Origin: Methylophaga sp.
Lineage (GTDB): Bacteria > Pseudomonadota > Gammaproteobacteria > Nitrosococcales > Methylophagaceae
NCBI GenBank assembly: GCA_011053005.1
Contig: DRHW01000012.1
Location: 58,395 to 122,394, forward strand
DNA length: 64,000 nucleotides
Direction: 5' to 3'
Position 1 is the first letter of the stretch, and the number at the start of each line of letters is the position of its first letter. The position numbers and the translations under genes were made by a program. The notes beneath the pieces are model-generated. The model made no database searches. It was not told the origin of the DNA and saw only the letters and a program-made list of their open reading frames with translations. This document shows positions 16,876 to 28,609 of this stretch, in pieces.

Positions 16876-18005
16876 ACCGCTCCTTGCTTACGTCGAAGTT
16901 GGAGCCAATGAAAATACAGTTTTTGCCTATTTAACATTGCAAGTAGTAATAAAATCATCACGAGATGTACCCACACACCACCAAGCCAAGGTGCCATGTC
17001 ACCTTTAGCGACCCACGCACGCGTAACACCTAATAAATTACTATAAATTATGTAGACCAGTATCGCTGGCAGGAAACCTGCGTAGCGGCCTGTCCGTGGT
17101 CCATTATTAGCAATACTTAATGCCATTACACATAATATTAACGTCATCACTGCCGCTGAAATTCGCCATTGTAATTCGGCGAAATCCCGTGCATGCCCTC
17201 GCTGCCATAACAAAGTTGAAGGCAATGATTTGAGATGCTCGTTCACTTCTTGCTTTTCACCTGTTTCAACTAAAAGACTATGCGTTTCAAAATGAGTAAT
17301 CGTATAATCTAGTTGCCCTGGTTGGCCTTCATAACGGTAGCCGTTTTCTAATACTAAGTACTTGTTATTGGTCTCAGCATCGATTTCAAACCGCCCCCGA
17401 TTTGAACGAAAAACTAAGGGCTTAGGATCGCGATGAATTTCAATGAAGACTTCAACCATGTTTTGGCCGTCTTTTCCCAGTCCTTCTGAATAAAACGTCC
17501 ATTTACCATCACGACTTTCCTTAAAACTGCCCGCAATCAAGCCTGCCGTTTCAGCCGATAATTTTGATTTTTGCTCAAGTGAATTACGTTGGGACACAAC
17601 ATCAGGCATTATAAAAAGAGATAATGCGCCGATAATTAATGAAATACTGCCAGCAAAGATCACTACATTTCGCATCACCCGACTGCTAGAAATACCACAG
17701 GCAGCAATAACGGTTAGCTCATTATCTGAACTCATTCGGCTCAAGCCCAGCATCACCCCTAAAAAGGCACTCATCGGTAATAATACTGACAGCGCACCAA
17801 GTGAACTGTAACCAAGCAAGCTGAAAATAACATCGCTAGGTAAATTACCAAGCGCTGCCTGCGCGAGGTAACGTGCAAAGCGTGTTGCTACAAAAATCAG
17901 CCATAACACGACTGTTACCGCCAGCATGTTCAGCGTAAACTCACGCATTAAATAGCGGTCAATGATCGTGAAATAAGTATGAAAAAATTGTCGAATGACG
18001 GGCAT
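16872..18005 (-). CDS. lptF: LPS export ABC transporter permease LptF
   Basis: 377 residues, paralogous to LptG: membrane helices at both ends around a periplasmic jellyroll of about 170 residues. IIDRYLMREFTLNMLAVTVVLWLIF at the N-terminus and SRMSSDNELTVIAACGIS, the ATPase-coupling loop, identify LptF. It works with LptG and LptB in LPS transport. It is divergent from pepA with about 100 bases between, the arrangement found throughout gammaproteobacteria, and the LPS transport barrel LptD is encoded less than 2 kb from the end of this operon. Confidence 0.94.
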   Translation of the reverse strand: MPVIRQFFHTYFTIIDRYLMREFTLNMLAVTVVLWLIFVATRFARYLAQAALGNLPSDVIFSLLGYSSLGALSVLLPMSAFLGVMLGLSRMSSDNELTVIAACGISSSRVMRNVVIFAGSISLIIGALSLFIMPDVVSQRNSLEQKSKLSAETAGLIAGSFKESRDGKWTFYSEGLGKDGQNMVEVFIEIHRDPKPLVFRSNRGRFEIDAETNNKYLVLENGYRYEGQPGQLDYTITHFETHSLLVETGEKQEVNEHLKSLPSTLLWQRGHARDFAELQWRISAAVMTLILCVMALSIANNGPRTGRYAGFLPAILVYIIYSNLLGVTRAWVAKGDMAPWLGGVWVHLVMILLLLAMLNRQKLYFHWLQLRRKQGAV

Positions 18006-18106
18006 TATTTAATGGTCTTAAGTTAGAATGGTCTATTTATGGATGCGATTTACATTGCAGTCTAAATCATCTAGTGCAAACAGGCACTATTTCACAGGGG
18101 AAACTC

Positions 18107-19597
18107 ATGCAGTATTTTGTCACAACTGAAGCGCTGGCAACACAGAAATCTGATTGTATCGTCGTTGCTATTTTTGAACAGGGGCAATTAAGCCCGAGTG
18201 CCAAAACACTTAATGAAGTCAGCAACAATGCAATTAGCCGAATAATAGATCGTGGTGATATGTCAGGTAAAGCAGGTCAAACCGTGTTATTGCATGATGT
18301 TGCGGGTATTGAAGCACCACGTGTATTACTTGTAGGCTGCGGCAAACAAGACAAAACAACTGAAAATGATTTTAATGCAGCTATTACCGCAATGGCGAAA
18401 GTTATCCATGAATCTGGTGCCCGTGACGCAACGAGCTATTTGAACGAAGTGACTGTCACCACGCGTAACGATGAATGGAAAGCGCGTCAAACGATGATTA
18501 CTGCGACATCTGCACTTTATAAATACACACAAACTAAAAGTAATGTCTCACCACTAGTATCACCTTTAGATAAATTAGGTTTCTATACTCAAAACAATGT
18601 CCAGGCTCTCGAAAAGGCTGCTGAAACCGGCTCAGCAATTGCTAAAGGTATGGATCTAGCTCGTGAATTAAGTAATTTACCTGGCAACATTTGCACGCCT
18701 CGCTATCTTGCAAATCAAGCGGTAGAAATTGGCCAAAAATTCGATTCAGTAACCACCACTATTCTTGATGAAGCTGAAATGGCAGAACTTGGAATGGGTT
18801 CATTATTATCTGTTTCTCGCGGTAGTCGCGAACCTGCGCGACTCATTACAATGAATTATCAAGGCGCTGGTGATGCTCGTCCAGTGGTACTTGTGGGCAA
18901 AGGTTTAACGTTTGATGCTGGTGGTATTTCGCTCAAGCCAGCAGCAGGCATGGACGAAATGAAGTATGACATGTGTGGTTCAGCCAGCGTATTCGGAACT
19001 ATTTCAGCGATTGCCGAACTCAATTTACCGATCAATGTTATTGGCGTAGTGCCAAGTTCAGAAAACATGCCGGATGGTGATGCTAATAAACCAGGTGATA
19101 TTGTTACTAGCATGGCAGGTAAAACAATTGAAATCCTCAATACTGACGCTGAAGGACGTTTGATTTTATGTGATGCATTAACCTACAGCGAACGTTTTAA
19201 TCCTGAAATTGTGATTGATATTGCGACCTTAACGGGTGCAATTATTGTGGCGTTAGGCAGTCAAGCAACGGGCTTAATGGCCAATGACCAAGCATTAGCA
19301 GACGACTTACTCAAAGCGGGTAATGATAGTTATGACAGAACATGGCAGCTGCCTTTGTGGGATGACTATCAACAACAATTAGATAGTAACTTTGCAGACA
19401 TTGCGAATGTGGGTGGTAAAGAAGCAGGTAGCGTTACAGCAGCCTGTTTCTTAGCGCGATTTACAGAGAAATTTACGTGGGCGCATTTAGATATCGCAGG
19501 TACCGCATGGAATAGTGGTAAAAATAAAGGAGCTACAGGTCGCCCTGTTCCACTTTTAGTGCAATATTTATTAAATAGAATTGCCGAGAAAAAGTAG
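18107..19597 (+). CDS. pepA: Leucyl aminopeptidase (cytosol aminopeptidase) PepA
   Basis: 496 residues from the ATG at 18107, preceded by AGGGG at 7 bases; a longer GTG-started frame from 18074 is unlikely. The M17 metallopeptidase C-terminal domain carries the metal and active-site residues Lys265, Asp270, Asp288 and the signature NTDAEGRL (345-352). The N-terminal domain is the alpha/beta module that in E. coli also binds DNA during plasmid dimer resolution. PepA removes N-terminal residues from peptides in the cytosol. holC begins 12 bases downstream. Confidence 0.96.
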   Translation: MQYFVTTEALATQKSDCIVVAIFEQGQLSPSAKTLNEVSNNAISRIIDRGDMSGKAGQTVLLHDVAGIEAPRVLLVGCGKQDKTTENDFNAAITAMAKVIHESGARDATSYLNEVTVTTRNDEWKARQTMITATSALYKYTQTKSNVSPLVSPLDKLGFYTQNNVQALEKAAETGSAIAKGMDLARELSNLPGNICTPRYLANQAVEIGQKFDSVTTTILDEAEMAELGMGSLLSVSRGSREPARLITMNYQGAGDARPVVLVGKGLTFDAGGISLKPAAGMDEMKYDMCGSASVFGTISAIAELNLPINVIGVVPSSENMPDGDANKPGDIVTSMAGKTIEILNTDAEGRLILCDALTYSERFNPEIVIDIATLTGAIIVALGSQATGLMANDQALADDLLKAGNDSYDRTWQLPLWDDYQQQLDSNFADIANVGGKEAGSVTAACFLARFTEKFTWAHLDIAGTAWNSGKNKGATGRPVPLLVQYLLNRIAEKK

Positions 19598-19609
19598 CAC
19601 TATATTGTT

Positions 19610-20035
19610 ATGACACGTGTAAGTTTTTACATTTTAAAAGGTACGAAAGCATTTGATCGGCAGGTATTTGCCTGCCGATTAATTGAAAAAGCGTATAAAC
19701 AAGGTCATCAGATTTATATACATACGGATGACCTTGAACAAGCCGATCAAATTAATCAAACCTTATGGTCGTTCCGTGCAGATAGTTTTGTCCCTCACCA
19801 ATTAGCCGATGAATCATCTGCTACGGATTGTCCAGTATTGATTGGTTACAACACAAAACCGCCTCGCCTGATGGATTTACTGATTAATCTGGCTACAGAA
19901 CAACCAATTTTTTTCAGTCAATTTGAACGCGTCGCCGAATTTATAAATGATGATAAACAGCTCAAGCTCATGGGTCGCGAACGTTATCGATTTTATCAGC
20001 AGCGTGGCTATGAATTAACCACTCATAAAATCTAA
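19610..20035 (+). CDS. holC: DNA polymerase III chi subunit
   Basis: 141 residues. Chi is a clamp-loader accessory that binds single-stranded DNA-binding protein. VSFYIL near the start, ACRLIEKAYKQGHQIYIHTDD and LWSFRADSFVPHQL are hallmark segments. The gene has no obvious ribosome-binding site and follows pepA closely, so it is probably co-transcribed and coupled. In most gammaproteobacteria holC is followed directly by valS; here the valS gene is 4 kb away because a minus-strand signalling gene lies between. Confidence 0.92.
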   Translation: MTRVSFYILKGTKAFDRQVFACRLIEKAYKQGHQIYIHTDDLEQADQINQTLWSFRADSFVPHQLADESSATDCPVLIGYNTKPPRLMDLLINLATEQPIFFSQFERVAEFINDDKQLKLMGRERYRFYQQRGYELTTHKI

Positions 20036-20084
20036 ATTTAAACTACTGGACAGACATGCCCTAAACTAAGCTAAATTAATCAAT

Positions 20085-23000
20085 CTACAGGTCGCGATTG
20101 AAATATTGCACATTAACTTTATCTAAGTTCAGTAAGGCCTCAATGCCTGCAGCATCAACAGGTCGACTATACAAATAACCTTGGCCATAATGACAACCTA
20201 AATCTGTTAAAGTACGTTGTTGTTGCACGTTTTCTATCCCTTCAGCTACAACGCTCAGATTAAAGTTTTCAGCTAAAGCAAGGATAGACCGCACCATTGC
20301 GCTATCCGCATTCTCATTTTGCAAAACGGTTACAAAACATCGATCCATCTTCAATACATCAACCGGAAAGCGTTGTAAATAACTCAAACTAGAATACCCC
20401 GTACCGAAATCATCAAGGCTTAACGATATATCGAGCATTTTAAGTGCATTCATCGTCTCAATAACCGATTCAACATCATTCATCACCATGCTTTCCGTCA
20501 ACTCTAACTCTATTTTTTCTGCTGTCACTTGGCTTTCAGCTAAAATTAAAGCGACACGTGATGAAAAATCAGGCTGCCAAAATTGCCGCGCCGACACGTT
20601 AATCGACATATTGACCAAATCAGGATATTGCTGCTCCCAGGCATGCATTTGGCGACAAGCCGTTAACATAACCCAGTCACCTAACGCTAGGATAATTCCC
20701 GTCTCCTCTGCTAGAGGAATGAATTCTATAGGAGAAATCAAACCCAACTTGGGGTGCTGCCAACGAACTAGTGCCTCTAGCCCCGTCATTTTATAGCTGA
20801 CTAAGTCAATTTTAGGCTGATAATAAACGATAAACTGATCAAGTTCCAAAGCTTGCCGCAAGGCTTTTTCTAATGTTAATCGTCGAGTGATTTTCTCGTT
20901 GATTTCAGCAGTATAAAATTGACTGTTATTACGGCCTTGTTGCTTGGCTAAATACATCGCTGAGTCAGCATGCTGAATTAAGTCATCAGCATTTTCTGAG
21001 TCGTCAGGATAAATACTAATGCCTAAACTACCGGTCACTATCAGTTCATGTTCTGCGATATGGTATGGCCGCTGCACTGCCTGTAATAGTTTAGAGACAA
21101 TGCCGTTAATACTTTCCAGAGCAACTATTTCTGGCAAAATAACGACAAACTCATCGCCGCCAAAACGCGCGACTGTGTCACTTTTACGCAAGGTATCAAT
21201 GAAACGTTTGGCTAGTACCTTTAATAATTCATCGCCAATTTGATGACCTAATGAATCATTAATAAATTTGAAATGATCAATATCGATGAACAAAACTGCC
21301 ATTTTATTATTATTGCGAATCGCATGTGAAATAGCTTGCTCGATACGATCATGTAATAAATTTCGGTTAGGTAACTTAGTCAACTCGTCATGTGTCGCCA
21401 TAAAGGCAATACGTTTTTCGTTTTCTTTACGCTCGGTAATATCTTCAATCACCGCAACAAAGTGGGTAATATCACCCTGCTCATTCAGCAATGGCGTGAT
21501 GGTTTGATAAACATCAATATTTTTACCATCTTTACGATAATTTTCTTGCTCGCCTTGCCATATATTTCCTGTTGAAAGTGTTTGCCAGATCTCCTTTGTA
21601 TAACTCTCATTACCATTGATATCTCCCTTTAAAACAGACGGCGTAAGGCCTATTACTTCGTCAGCCTGAAATAAGGTTAATCGAATAAAGGCATCATTTA
21701 CCCATTCAATATCTCTATCGACATTGATAATCATGATTGAGTTGGCTGTATTCTCAACCGCAACTCGATGTAAACGCATCAAATATTGATCTTCGGTCAA
21801 TTTACATAAAACTCGCAAACCCTCAGTAAATAACAACACAGTTTTTTGAAATGCTTCGCCACATTTATCGCGGTAGATGCTATGCACACCAATGACACCA
21901 GTCGTGGTATCGGCGAAATTAAAAGGCAATAACACACCATCACAGAGTCCATCATTCTCTAAACGTTGGTGCCAAGACTCAGGCTGATTATCTGCGTTGT
22001 TTAGCCTAATCAAGTTGTGTTCGATAGAACTGCTTTGAAAATAATCATCAATATCCGCTAAACCAGGCCATGCTCCCTGAACATCAAATAAAAATGGTGA
22101 TCCTGAGCCAGCATAAAATACTTTGGTCTTGCCACCTTGGATTATTTTTATCCAAAATAATGCAACGCCTAAAATATCCATCATCTTTTCACACACAAAC
22201 TGTAGCAGTGCATTAAGCTGAAAGTCCGACGATAACACCTTTTTTTCAGCTGCCCGTAGCGCATCATTAACTGCGCGTTCTAATCGCTTGTTGTGAATAT
22301 TTTCTATGGTTCCGACAATAAAAGTCTCACTAGGATTTTTGACATCTTTCGTCTGCTGCAATGAGATATTGACCCATAAAAACCCATGATGAGCGGTTAA
22401 AAGTCTGACTTCGCCCAGCCAATTCTTTACAGTGTTGTTCGCTAGATCAACCAGCGTTCTTTCTACTAAGTGGCGTTCAGCTGGATGAATAAAATCGTTG
22501 ACCGGTTTGTTTATCGATTTACTTAGTTCATAGCCCGTCAGACCGGTCCAAACAGGGCTTAAAAATTGCCAAGCTCCCATGCCATCAATTTGTACTATCA
22601 CTTCTTGGATCTGGGTAACAACTCTACGATAACGTTGTTCAGAATCCAGTAACTGTTTTTTTTCTAAACTTAAGTCATCGTACATACTTTGTAATGCATG
22701 ATTTAAGTCACTAATTTCATCATTATTTTTTATGTCAAATGCAGGTAATAAACGATCATTAGCATAAGCATTTGCTCGCTCAGACATCAATGTTAACGGT
22801 CGTACTATAATTTTTTTAACGGCGAGATGAATAAGTACAGCTAACAAGATAACTGTAAATAGAATAAGTAACGATGTTTTTAAAACAGTATTTTCTAAAG
22901 ACTTTAATATTTCATGTGTTGGCACTAACCTATAATAACGCCACATCATTGGCGCTATCGAACTAGCAATAACTTGATATTCTTTACCTTCAATCACTAC

Positions 23001-23936
23001 AGGAGCATATAGCTCGGCTTTTGCTGATAGCGGGTTATCGATTAAAAACTGAAGGTTTTGCTCTTTAAGCCCTAGCTTAAATGTTTCAGGATTTTGTTGT
23101 AATTCATGTTGCCATTGACCTGCTAATACAAAATCATCCTCGGCAGTTAACAAAAAATGCTGTTGATTGAGATGCTCAGGATCATATAAATAAAGTAATT
23201 TAATCATCTGATTAATATTAATATCTACACCTAAGGTTCCACGCCATTTCCCTTCAATATCTAAAGGATAAACGGCACTAATAATCCATGAACGTGTCAC
23301 AGGATCAAATAAAGCGGGTGTCCATTTTAGCGCCCTGTCGGGATTCTGTTCAGTTGATGCCAATGTCATCCAAGGTGTCTTGGTGTAATCGGTATTTGCT
23401 GGCATTAAGTAAATAAAATCAGGGTATGTAAGATTAAAAATTAATTCACTTCGATCATGCCCAAGCATCCAAACATTATCAAAAATAGGATTGATGGTCG
23501 TTGATGCGCCAAACATATCAAATACATCTAAAGCGGATAAATAGAACTGTTTCGCTTGCGGAGTAAGATGACTATCTGCTGGTAAAAATAACCCTGTTTG
23601 CAGACGACCATCAAAATGTTGTTTTCGGTTACGCCAAGCGCCATCGTCGAATTGCATCATTTTATGATCAAACAATATTTCTGAATCAGCTTCGTTGATT
23701 GAAGGGCTATCTAACTGCCTGTTCAAGAGACGAGATAAAGCGCTTAGACTTGGCTCGGCAAGTTGCAATAAAAGCTCATCTTGATTGATTGTTTTTTGGG
23801 TTTCAGCTTTGAGCTCTTCTAACTCATCTTGTAATAAGACGCCTTTAGCATTTTGATAATAAAACCATAAAGAGGGAAGCGTGACTAAAATAACGCTCGC
23901 AACGACTATCAAGCTCATCTTCCGTGAGATATTCAT
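20085..23936 (-). CDS. Membrane-bound PAS-GAF-PAS-GGDEF-EAL cyclic-di-GMP sensor protein
   Basis: 1283 residues. Membrane helices at about 8-26 and 354-375 enclose a 325-residue periplasmic dCache-like sensor (DVFDMFGASTTINPIFD, GTLGVDINI). Then follow HAMP (376-430), PAS (434-552), a GAF-like region (572-712), PAS (718-836) ending in DITERK, GGDEF (842-1010) and EAL (1020-1270). The GGDEF motif (926-930) and its inhibitory I-site RKSD (917-920) are intact, as are EAL (1054-1056) and DDFGTGYSS (1175-1183), so both cyclase and phosphodiesterase activity are possible. A ribosome-binding site GGAG is 7 bases before the ATG. It interrupts holC-valS. The periplasmic ligand is unknown. Confidence 0.9.
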   Translation of the reverse strand: MNISRKMSLIVVASVILVTLPSLWFYYQNAKGVLLQDELEELKAETQKTINQDELLLQLAEPSLSALSRLLNRQLDSPSINEADSEILFDHKMMQFDDGAWRNRKQHFDGRLQTGLFLPADSHLTPQAKQFYLSALDVFDMFGASTTINPIFDNVWMLGHDRSELIFNLTYPDFIYLMPANTDYTKTPWMTLASTEQNPDRALKWTPALFDPVTRSWIISAVYPLDIEGKWRGTLGVDININQMIKLLYLYDPEHLNQQHFLLTAEDDFVLAGQWQHELQQNPETFKLGLKEQNLQFLIDNPLSAKAELYAPVVIEGKEYQVIASSIAPMMWRYYRLVPTHEILKSLENTVLKTSLLILFTVILLAVLIHLAVKKIIVRPLTLMSERANAYANDRLLPAFDIKNNDEISDLNHALQSMYDDLSLEKKQLLDSEQRYRRVVTQIQEVIVQIDGMGAWQFLSPVWTGLTGYELSKSINKPVNDFIHPAERHLVERTLVDLANNTVKNWLGEVRLLTAHHGFLWVNISLQQTKDVKNPSETFIVGTIENIHNKRLERAVNDALRAAEKKVLSSDFQLNALLQFVCEKMMDILGVALFWIKIIQGGKTKVFYAGSGSPFLFDVQGAWPGLADIDDYFQSSSIEHNLIRLNNADNQPESWHQRLENDGLCDGVLLPFNFADTTTGVIGVHSIYRDKCGEAFQKTVLLFTEGLRVLCKLTEDQYLMRLHRVAVENTANSIMIINVDRDIEWVNDAFIRLTLFQADEVIGLTPSVLKGDINGNESYTKEIWQTLSTGNIWQGEQENYRKDGKNIDVYQTITPLLNEQGDITHFVAVIEDITERKENEKRIAFMATHDELTKLPNRNLLHDRIEQAISHAIRNNNKMAVLFIDIDHFKFINDSLGHQIGDELLKVLAKRFIDTLRKSDTVARFGGDEFVVILPEIVALESINGIVSKLLQAVQRPYHIAEHELIVTGSLGISIYPDDSENADDLIQHADSAMYLAKQQGRNNSQFYTAEINEKITRRLTLEKALRQALELDQFIVYYQPKIDLVSYKMTGLEALVRWQHPKLGLISPIEFIPLAEETGIILALGDWVMLTACRQMHAWEQQYPDLVNMSINVSARQFWQPDFSSRVALILAESQVTAEKIELELTESMVMNDVESVIETMNALKMLDISLSLDDFGTGYSSLSYLQRFPVDVLKMDRCFVTVLQNENADSAMVRSILALAENFNLSVVAEGIENVQQQRTLTDLGCHYGQGYLYSRPVDAAGIEALLNLDKVNVQYFNRDL

Positions 23937-24064
23937 TTAGCTGCTCCAGATCCCAATATCCAAATATACATGCCCTGCGTCATTCAAACTAATATCCATA
24001 ACCAAATTTCAATAACATCACGGTATAATGCCTGTCTTATTTTATTATGCAATCCTAAATACTC

Positions 24065-26818
24065 ATGGAAAAAATCTACACACCTGACGAAATCGAGCAA
24101 CGCTGGTATCAAACTTGGGAACAAAACGGTGAATTTAAGCCAACAGGTGAAGGTACACCCTACGCCATCATGTTGCCGCCACCTAATGTCACAGGCCGTT
24201 TGCACATGGGCCATGCTTTTCAAGATACGATAATGGATACATTAACACGTTATCACCGCATGAAGGGTGATAATACTTTGTGGCAAGCAGGTACCGATCA
24301 TGCAGGTATTGCTACGCAAATGGTCGTCGAGCGTCAATTAAATGCTGAAGGAAAAACTCGACATGATTTAGGCCGTGAAGCGTTTCTCGATAGAGTGTGG
24401 GATTGGAAAAAAGAATCAGGTGGTGAAATTACTAACCAACTTCGCCGATTAGGTACATCTATGGATTGGGAACGTGAACGTTTCACCATGGATGATGGTT
24501 TATCTGAAGCCGTTAAAAATGTGTTTGTTCAGCTGCATGAAGAAGGTTTAATTTATCGCGGTAAACGACTTGTTAACTGGGATCCCGTTTTACACACTGC
24601 TGTTTCAGATCTAGAAGTATTATCAGAAGAAGAAGCCGGTCATATGTGGCTTTTTCGTTACCCATTAACCGATGGTTCTGGTTATTTAGTGGTCGCAACA
24701 ACTCGCCCTGAAACTATGTTGGGTGATAGCGCTGTTGCTGTACATCCTGACGATGAACGCTACCAACACCTTATTGGCAAGACAATTACCTTGCCTTTAG
24801 TGGGTCGCGAAATTCCAATTATTGCTGATGATTATGTTGATCCTGAATTTGGTACGGGTTGCGTTAAAATAACGCCTGCTCATGACTTTAATGATGCCGA
24901 AGTCGGTCAACGTCATGATCTACCAAAATATAATATTCTGACGATTGATGCGGCGATCAATGACGAAGCCCCCACCAAGTATCGTGGATTAGATCGTTAT
25001 AAAGCGCGTGAAGTTATTGTTGAAGACTTAAAAAAACTAGGTTTATTAGAAGGCATTAAAGAACACACCTTGATGGTGCCTCGTGGCGATCGTTCAGGTG
25101 CCGTTATTGAACCCCTATTAACGGATCAATGGTATGTCAAAGCTGATGTATTAGCTGAACCAGCCGTACAAGCAGTGAAAGAAGGTAAAATTAAATTCGT
25201 TCCTGCAAACTGGGATAAAACCTTCTACAACTGGATGGATGGCATTCAAGATTGGTGTATCTCTCGTCAAATCTGGTGGGGTCATCGTATACCCGCTTGG
25301 TACGATGAAGCAGGTAATGTTTATGTCGGTCATGATGAAGCTGCAGTTCGTTCAAAACACAATATTGCCGCTGACATTAGCCTGAATCAAGATGAGGACG
25401 TATTAGATACTTGGTTCTCCTCTGCGCTTTGGCCTTTTTCAACCTTAGGTTGGCCAGACAATACCGAAGCATTAAAAACGTGGTACCCAACTAGCGTGTT
25501 AGTGACGGGTTTTGACATCATTTTCTTTTGGGTGGCTCGAATGATGATGATGGGCATCAAATTCATGGATGACGTGCCATTTAAAGAAGTCTATATCCAT
25601 GGTTTAGTACGTGATTCGCATGGTCATAAAATGTCGAAATCTAAGGGTAATGTCCTTGATCCTATTGATATTATCGATGGCATTGATTTGGAATCACTGG
25701 TCGCTAAACGTACTTCTGGCATGATGCAGCCACAACTTGCTGCCAAAATTGAAAAAGCTACACGTAAAGAATTCCCAGAAGGCATTGAAGCACACGGCAC
25801 CGATGCCATGCGTTTCACCTTTGCATCATTGGCTTCAACTGGTCGTGATATCAATTTTGATATGAACCGTATTGGTGGCTACCGTAATTTTTGTAACAAA
25901 TTATGGAATGCGGCGCGTTATGTATTAATGAATACCGAAGATCAAGATACCGGCATTGATAATAATGATGTTGAATTAAGCCTTGCCGACAGGTGGATAA
26001 TTTCAAAATTACAAACAACGGAACAAGCGGTCACTTCAGCAATTGAAGCCTATCGTTTTGACCATGCTGCACAAGAAATTTACGAATTTATTTGGAATAA
26101 CTATTGTGATTGGTATTTAGAACTTTCTAAACCAGTATTGAATAATGACAATGCCTCAGATGCAGCTAAACGTGGTACTCGTCGTACTTTGGTTCGGGTA
26201 TTAGAAACGGTATTACGCCTCGCTCATCCATTTATGCCTTTCATTACCGAAGAAATTTGGCAAACCGTATCGCCTCTAGCAGGTAAAACGGGCGATAGTA
26301 TTATGAGCCAAGCTTATCCAATTGCTGATTTAAATAAAGTCGATGAGACAGCAGTTGCCGATATGGAATGGATGATGGAGTTTATTACTGGCATTCGCTC
26401 AATTCGATCACAAATGAATATTCCACCGAAAAAACAATTACCTGTATTGTTGAAAGATAGCACGGATATAGATCAAAACAGATTAGCTGCTAATCGCGAT
26501 TTCTTAAGTCGTTTGGCTAATCTCGAAAGTATTGCTTTATTAGAAGGAGATGCCCCTGCTTCAGCCACGGCGTTAGTCGGTAAGATGGAAATTTTAATTC
26601 CATTAGAAGGTTTGATCGACAAACAAGCTGAAGTTGATCGTCTTGATAAAGAAATCAACAAGTTAGACAGAGTAATTAAACAATCATCAGGTAAATTAAG
26701 TAATGAAAATTACACGGCGAAAGCACCTGCTGATGTTGTGCAAAAAGAACGTGAAAAACTAGGTGAGATGGAACAAGCATTATCACAATTACAGCAACAA
26801 CGTGATTCTTTAGCTTAA
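24065..26818 (+). CDS. valS: Valyl-tRNA synthetase
   Basis: 917 residues, a class I synthetase. The HIGH-type motif is HMGH (47-50) within [15 protein letters not shown] and the KMSKS loop is at 522-526. The CP1 editing domain lies between them ([19 protein letters not shown]), and the C-terminus is a coiled coil (about 850-917) that binds tRNA-Val. A TATAAT at 24024-24029 could be its -10, but no good -35 is visible and there is no clear ribosome-binding site. It is separated from pepA-holC by the GGDEF-EAL gene. Confidence 0.97.
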   Translation: MEKIYTPDEIEQRWYQTWEQNGEFKPTGEGTPYAIMLPPPNVTGRLHMGHAFQDTIMDTLTRYHRMKGDNTLWQAGTDHAGIATQMVVERQLNAEGKTRHDLGREAFLDRVWDWKKESGGEITNQLRRLGTSMDWERERFTMDDGLSEAVKNVFVQLHEEGLIYRGKRLVNWDPVLHTAVSDLEVLSEEEAGHMWLFRYPLTDGSGYLVVATTRPETMLGDSAVAVHPDDERYQHLIGKTITLPLVGREIPIIADDYVDPEFGTGCVKITPAHDFNDAEVGQRHDLPKYNILTIDAAINDEAPTKYRGLDRYKAREVIVEDLKKLGLLEGIKEHTLMVPRGDRSGAVIEPLLTDQWYVKADVLAEPAVQAVKEGKIKFVPANWDKTFYNWMDGIQDWCISRQIWWGHRIPAWYDEAGNVYVGHDEAAVRSKHNIAADISLNQDEDVLDTWFSSALWPFSTLGWPDNTEALKTWYPTSVLVTGFDIIFFWVARMMMMGIKFMDDVPFKEVYIHGLVRDSHGHKMSKSKGNVLDPIDIIDGIDLESLVAKRTSGMMQPQLAAKIEKATRKEFPEGIEAHGTDAMRFTFASLASTGRDINFDMNRIGGYRNFCNKLWNAARYVLMNTEDQDTGIDNNDVELSLADRWIISKLQTTEQAVTSAIEAYRFDHAAQEIYEFIWNNYCDWYLELSKPVLNNDNASDAAKRGTRRTLVRVLETVLRLAHPFMPFITEEIWQTVSPLAGKTGDSIMSQAYPIADLNKVDETAVADMEWMMEFITGIRSIRSQMNIPPKKQLPVLLKDSTDIDQNRLAANRDFLSRLANLESIALLEGDAPASATALVGKMEILIPLEGLIDKQAEVDRLDKEINKLDRVIKQSSGKLSNENYTAKAPADVVQKEREKLGEMEQALSQLQQQRDSLA

Positions 26819-26842
26819 AACTTAGGATCCATCGTTTCACAT

Positions 26843-26884
26843 AAAAAAAGGGGCAGATTATTTAAAATAATCTGCCCCTTTTTT
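26843..26884. terminator. Bidirectional terminator between valS and maeA
   Basis: A-run, stem GGGGCAGATTATT with AATAATCTGCCCC, T6: a long strong hairpin usable on both strands between convergent genes. Confidence 0.93.
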
Positions 26885-26914
26885 GTTTAACTCCTTAAAT
26901 TGGGATATCAGCTA

Positions 26915-28609
26915 CTAATCCATAACCCGTGTATATTTTCGATATTCTGGTTGCCAAAAATGTTTATCAATTTCAGCTGTTAACTCATCATCTGACATCT
27001 TCGGTGCAAGCCCTTGTTGCTGCCCTACTTTACTTATCGCAAAGGCCATTTTTTTGCTCAGTTCTGCCATCTCAGCTAATGATGGTAGTAAAGCACCCTC
27101 AGCTGATCTTAATCTCGGTGAGGCTTGAGCTAACTGCTCACTTGCCACTACCAGCATTTCATCGCTAACTCGCTTCACACCACCAGCAACGACTGCCAAA
27201 CCAAAGCCAGGGAAAATATAACTGTTATTACATTGCGGAATACTATAATGCTGACCTTGATATTCAACGGGCTTGAATGGGCTGCCAGTTGCAATAATCG
27301 CCATACCTTTCGTCCAATTCACTAATTGTTCAGGCGTTGCTTCAATGTTCCGCGAGGGATTACTCAGAGGAAAAATGATCGGCCGATCGCAATTTAATGA
27401 CATCGTTTCAATCATAGTTTGATTAAACAAACCTGGCTGACCCGAAACACCGATTAATACCGTAGGTTTAATATTTTGAATAACGTCTGTTAAAGATGGA
27501 TAGTCACCATCACATTGCCAATCGGCTACCGAAGATTGAGTTTGAATCAATGCCTGCTGGAAATCAGGTAAACCGACCATACCTTGCGTCAATAATCCAT
27601 GGCGATCAACCATATAAACTTGGCTACGTGCTTGCAGTTCCGATAAGCCTTCCGAACACATTTGTACAATGATTTGCTCCGCAATACCGCACCCAGCAGA
27701 ACCAGCACCTGCAAAGACGATACGTTGCTGACTTAATGCCTCGTTTTTGGCATTACACGCGGCGAGTAGCGTGCCTACTGTTACCGCTGCTGTACCTTGA
27801 ATATCATCATTAAAACAACATAGTTGATCACGATAACGCGTTAGTAAAGGTAAAGCATTGGTTTGATTAAAATCTTCAAATTGCAGCAATACTTCAGGCC
27901 ACCGTTTTTTAACCGCTTGAATAAATAAATCTAGAAAAGCATCATATTCTGCTTGTTCAATCCGTTGCTGACGCCAGCCTATATAAAAGGGGTCATTTAA
28001 TAGTTGCTCATTATTGGTTCCTACATCCAACATGATAGGCAACGTATAAGCGGGACTAATCCCGCCGCAAGCCGTGTAAAGCGATAATTTGCCAATAGGT
28101 ATGCCCATACCGCCAATACCTTGATCGCCTAAGCCTAAAATACGACTGCCATCGGTAACTACAATAACTTTTATATTATGCTTAGTCACATTCGCTAGCA
28201 TTTGATCAATATTGTCACGATCAGGATAGGCGATAAATAAGCCTCGTGCTCGTCGATATATTTCAGAGAAACGTTCGCAGGCATCGCCCACCGTTGGTGT
28301 ATAAATAATCGGCATCATCTCTTCAAGATGATCCTGTAATAAACGATAAAACAGCGTTTCATTACTATCTTGGGTGGCGCGAAGAAAGATATGTTGATTG
28401 ATAGGGTCTTCAAAACTTAAATATTGCTGATAAGCACGCGCGACTTGCTGGTCAAGTGTTTCAAATCGTCGCGGCAATAAGCCCATTAAATCGAAGTCTT
28501 TTCGCTCTTGTTCATCAAAAGCGCAGTCTTTATTTAATAAAGAAATATTTAATAAGGTCGGGCCGGTATGAGAAATTTTAATGGGACGGGGCGGCTTATC
28601 GGTACTCAT
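26915..28609 (-). CDS. maeA: NAD-dependent malic enzyme (malate dehydrogenase, decarboxylating)
   Basis: 564 residues, the length of the E. coli SfcA/MaeA protein. It converts malate and NAD+ to pyruvate, CO2 and [23 protein letters not shown] at the N-terminus, the [10 protein letters not shown] catalytic tyrosine region, the [20 protein letters not shown] block, the metal-binding [16 protein letters not shown] segment and the nucleotide-binding [15 protein letters not shown] fold are all present. No sign of decay. It stands alone between valS (convergent) and the SUF operon, from which it is separated by 289 bases. Confidence 0.95.
   Translation of the reverse strand: MSTDKPPRPIKISHTGPTLLNISLLNKDCAFDEQERKDFDLMGLLPRRFETLDQQVARAYQQYLSFEDPINQHIFLRATQDSNETLFYRLLQDHLEEMMPIIYTPTVGDACERFSEIYRRARGLFIAYPDRDNIDQMLANVTKHNIKVIVVTDGSRILGLGDQGIGGMGIPIGKLSLYTACGGISPAYTLPIMLDVGTNNEQLLNDPFYIGWRQQRIEQAEYDAFLDLFIQAVKKRWPEVLLQFEDFNQTNALPLLTRYRDQLCCFNDDIQGTAAVTVGTLLAACNAKNEALSQQRIVFAGAGSAGCGIAEQIIVQMCSEGLSELQARSQVYMVDRHGLLTQGMVGLPDFQQALIQTQSSVADWQCDGDYPSLTDVIQNIKPTVLIGVSGQPGLFNQTMIETMSLNCDRPIIFPLSNPSRNIEATPEQLVNWTKGMAIIATGSPFKPVEYQGQHYSIPQCNNSYIFPGFGLAVVAGGVKRVSDEMLVVASEQLAQASPRLRSAEGALLPSLAEMAELSKKMAFAISKVGQQQGLAPKMSDDELTAEIDKHFWQPEYRKYTRVMD

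Noticed and set aside
23984..24223. 79-codon minus-strand frame at the start of valS
   Set aside because: It is a shadow over the valS N-terminus, which has clear homology on the other strand.
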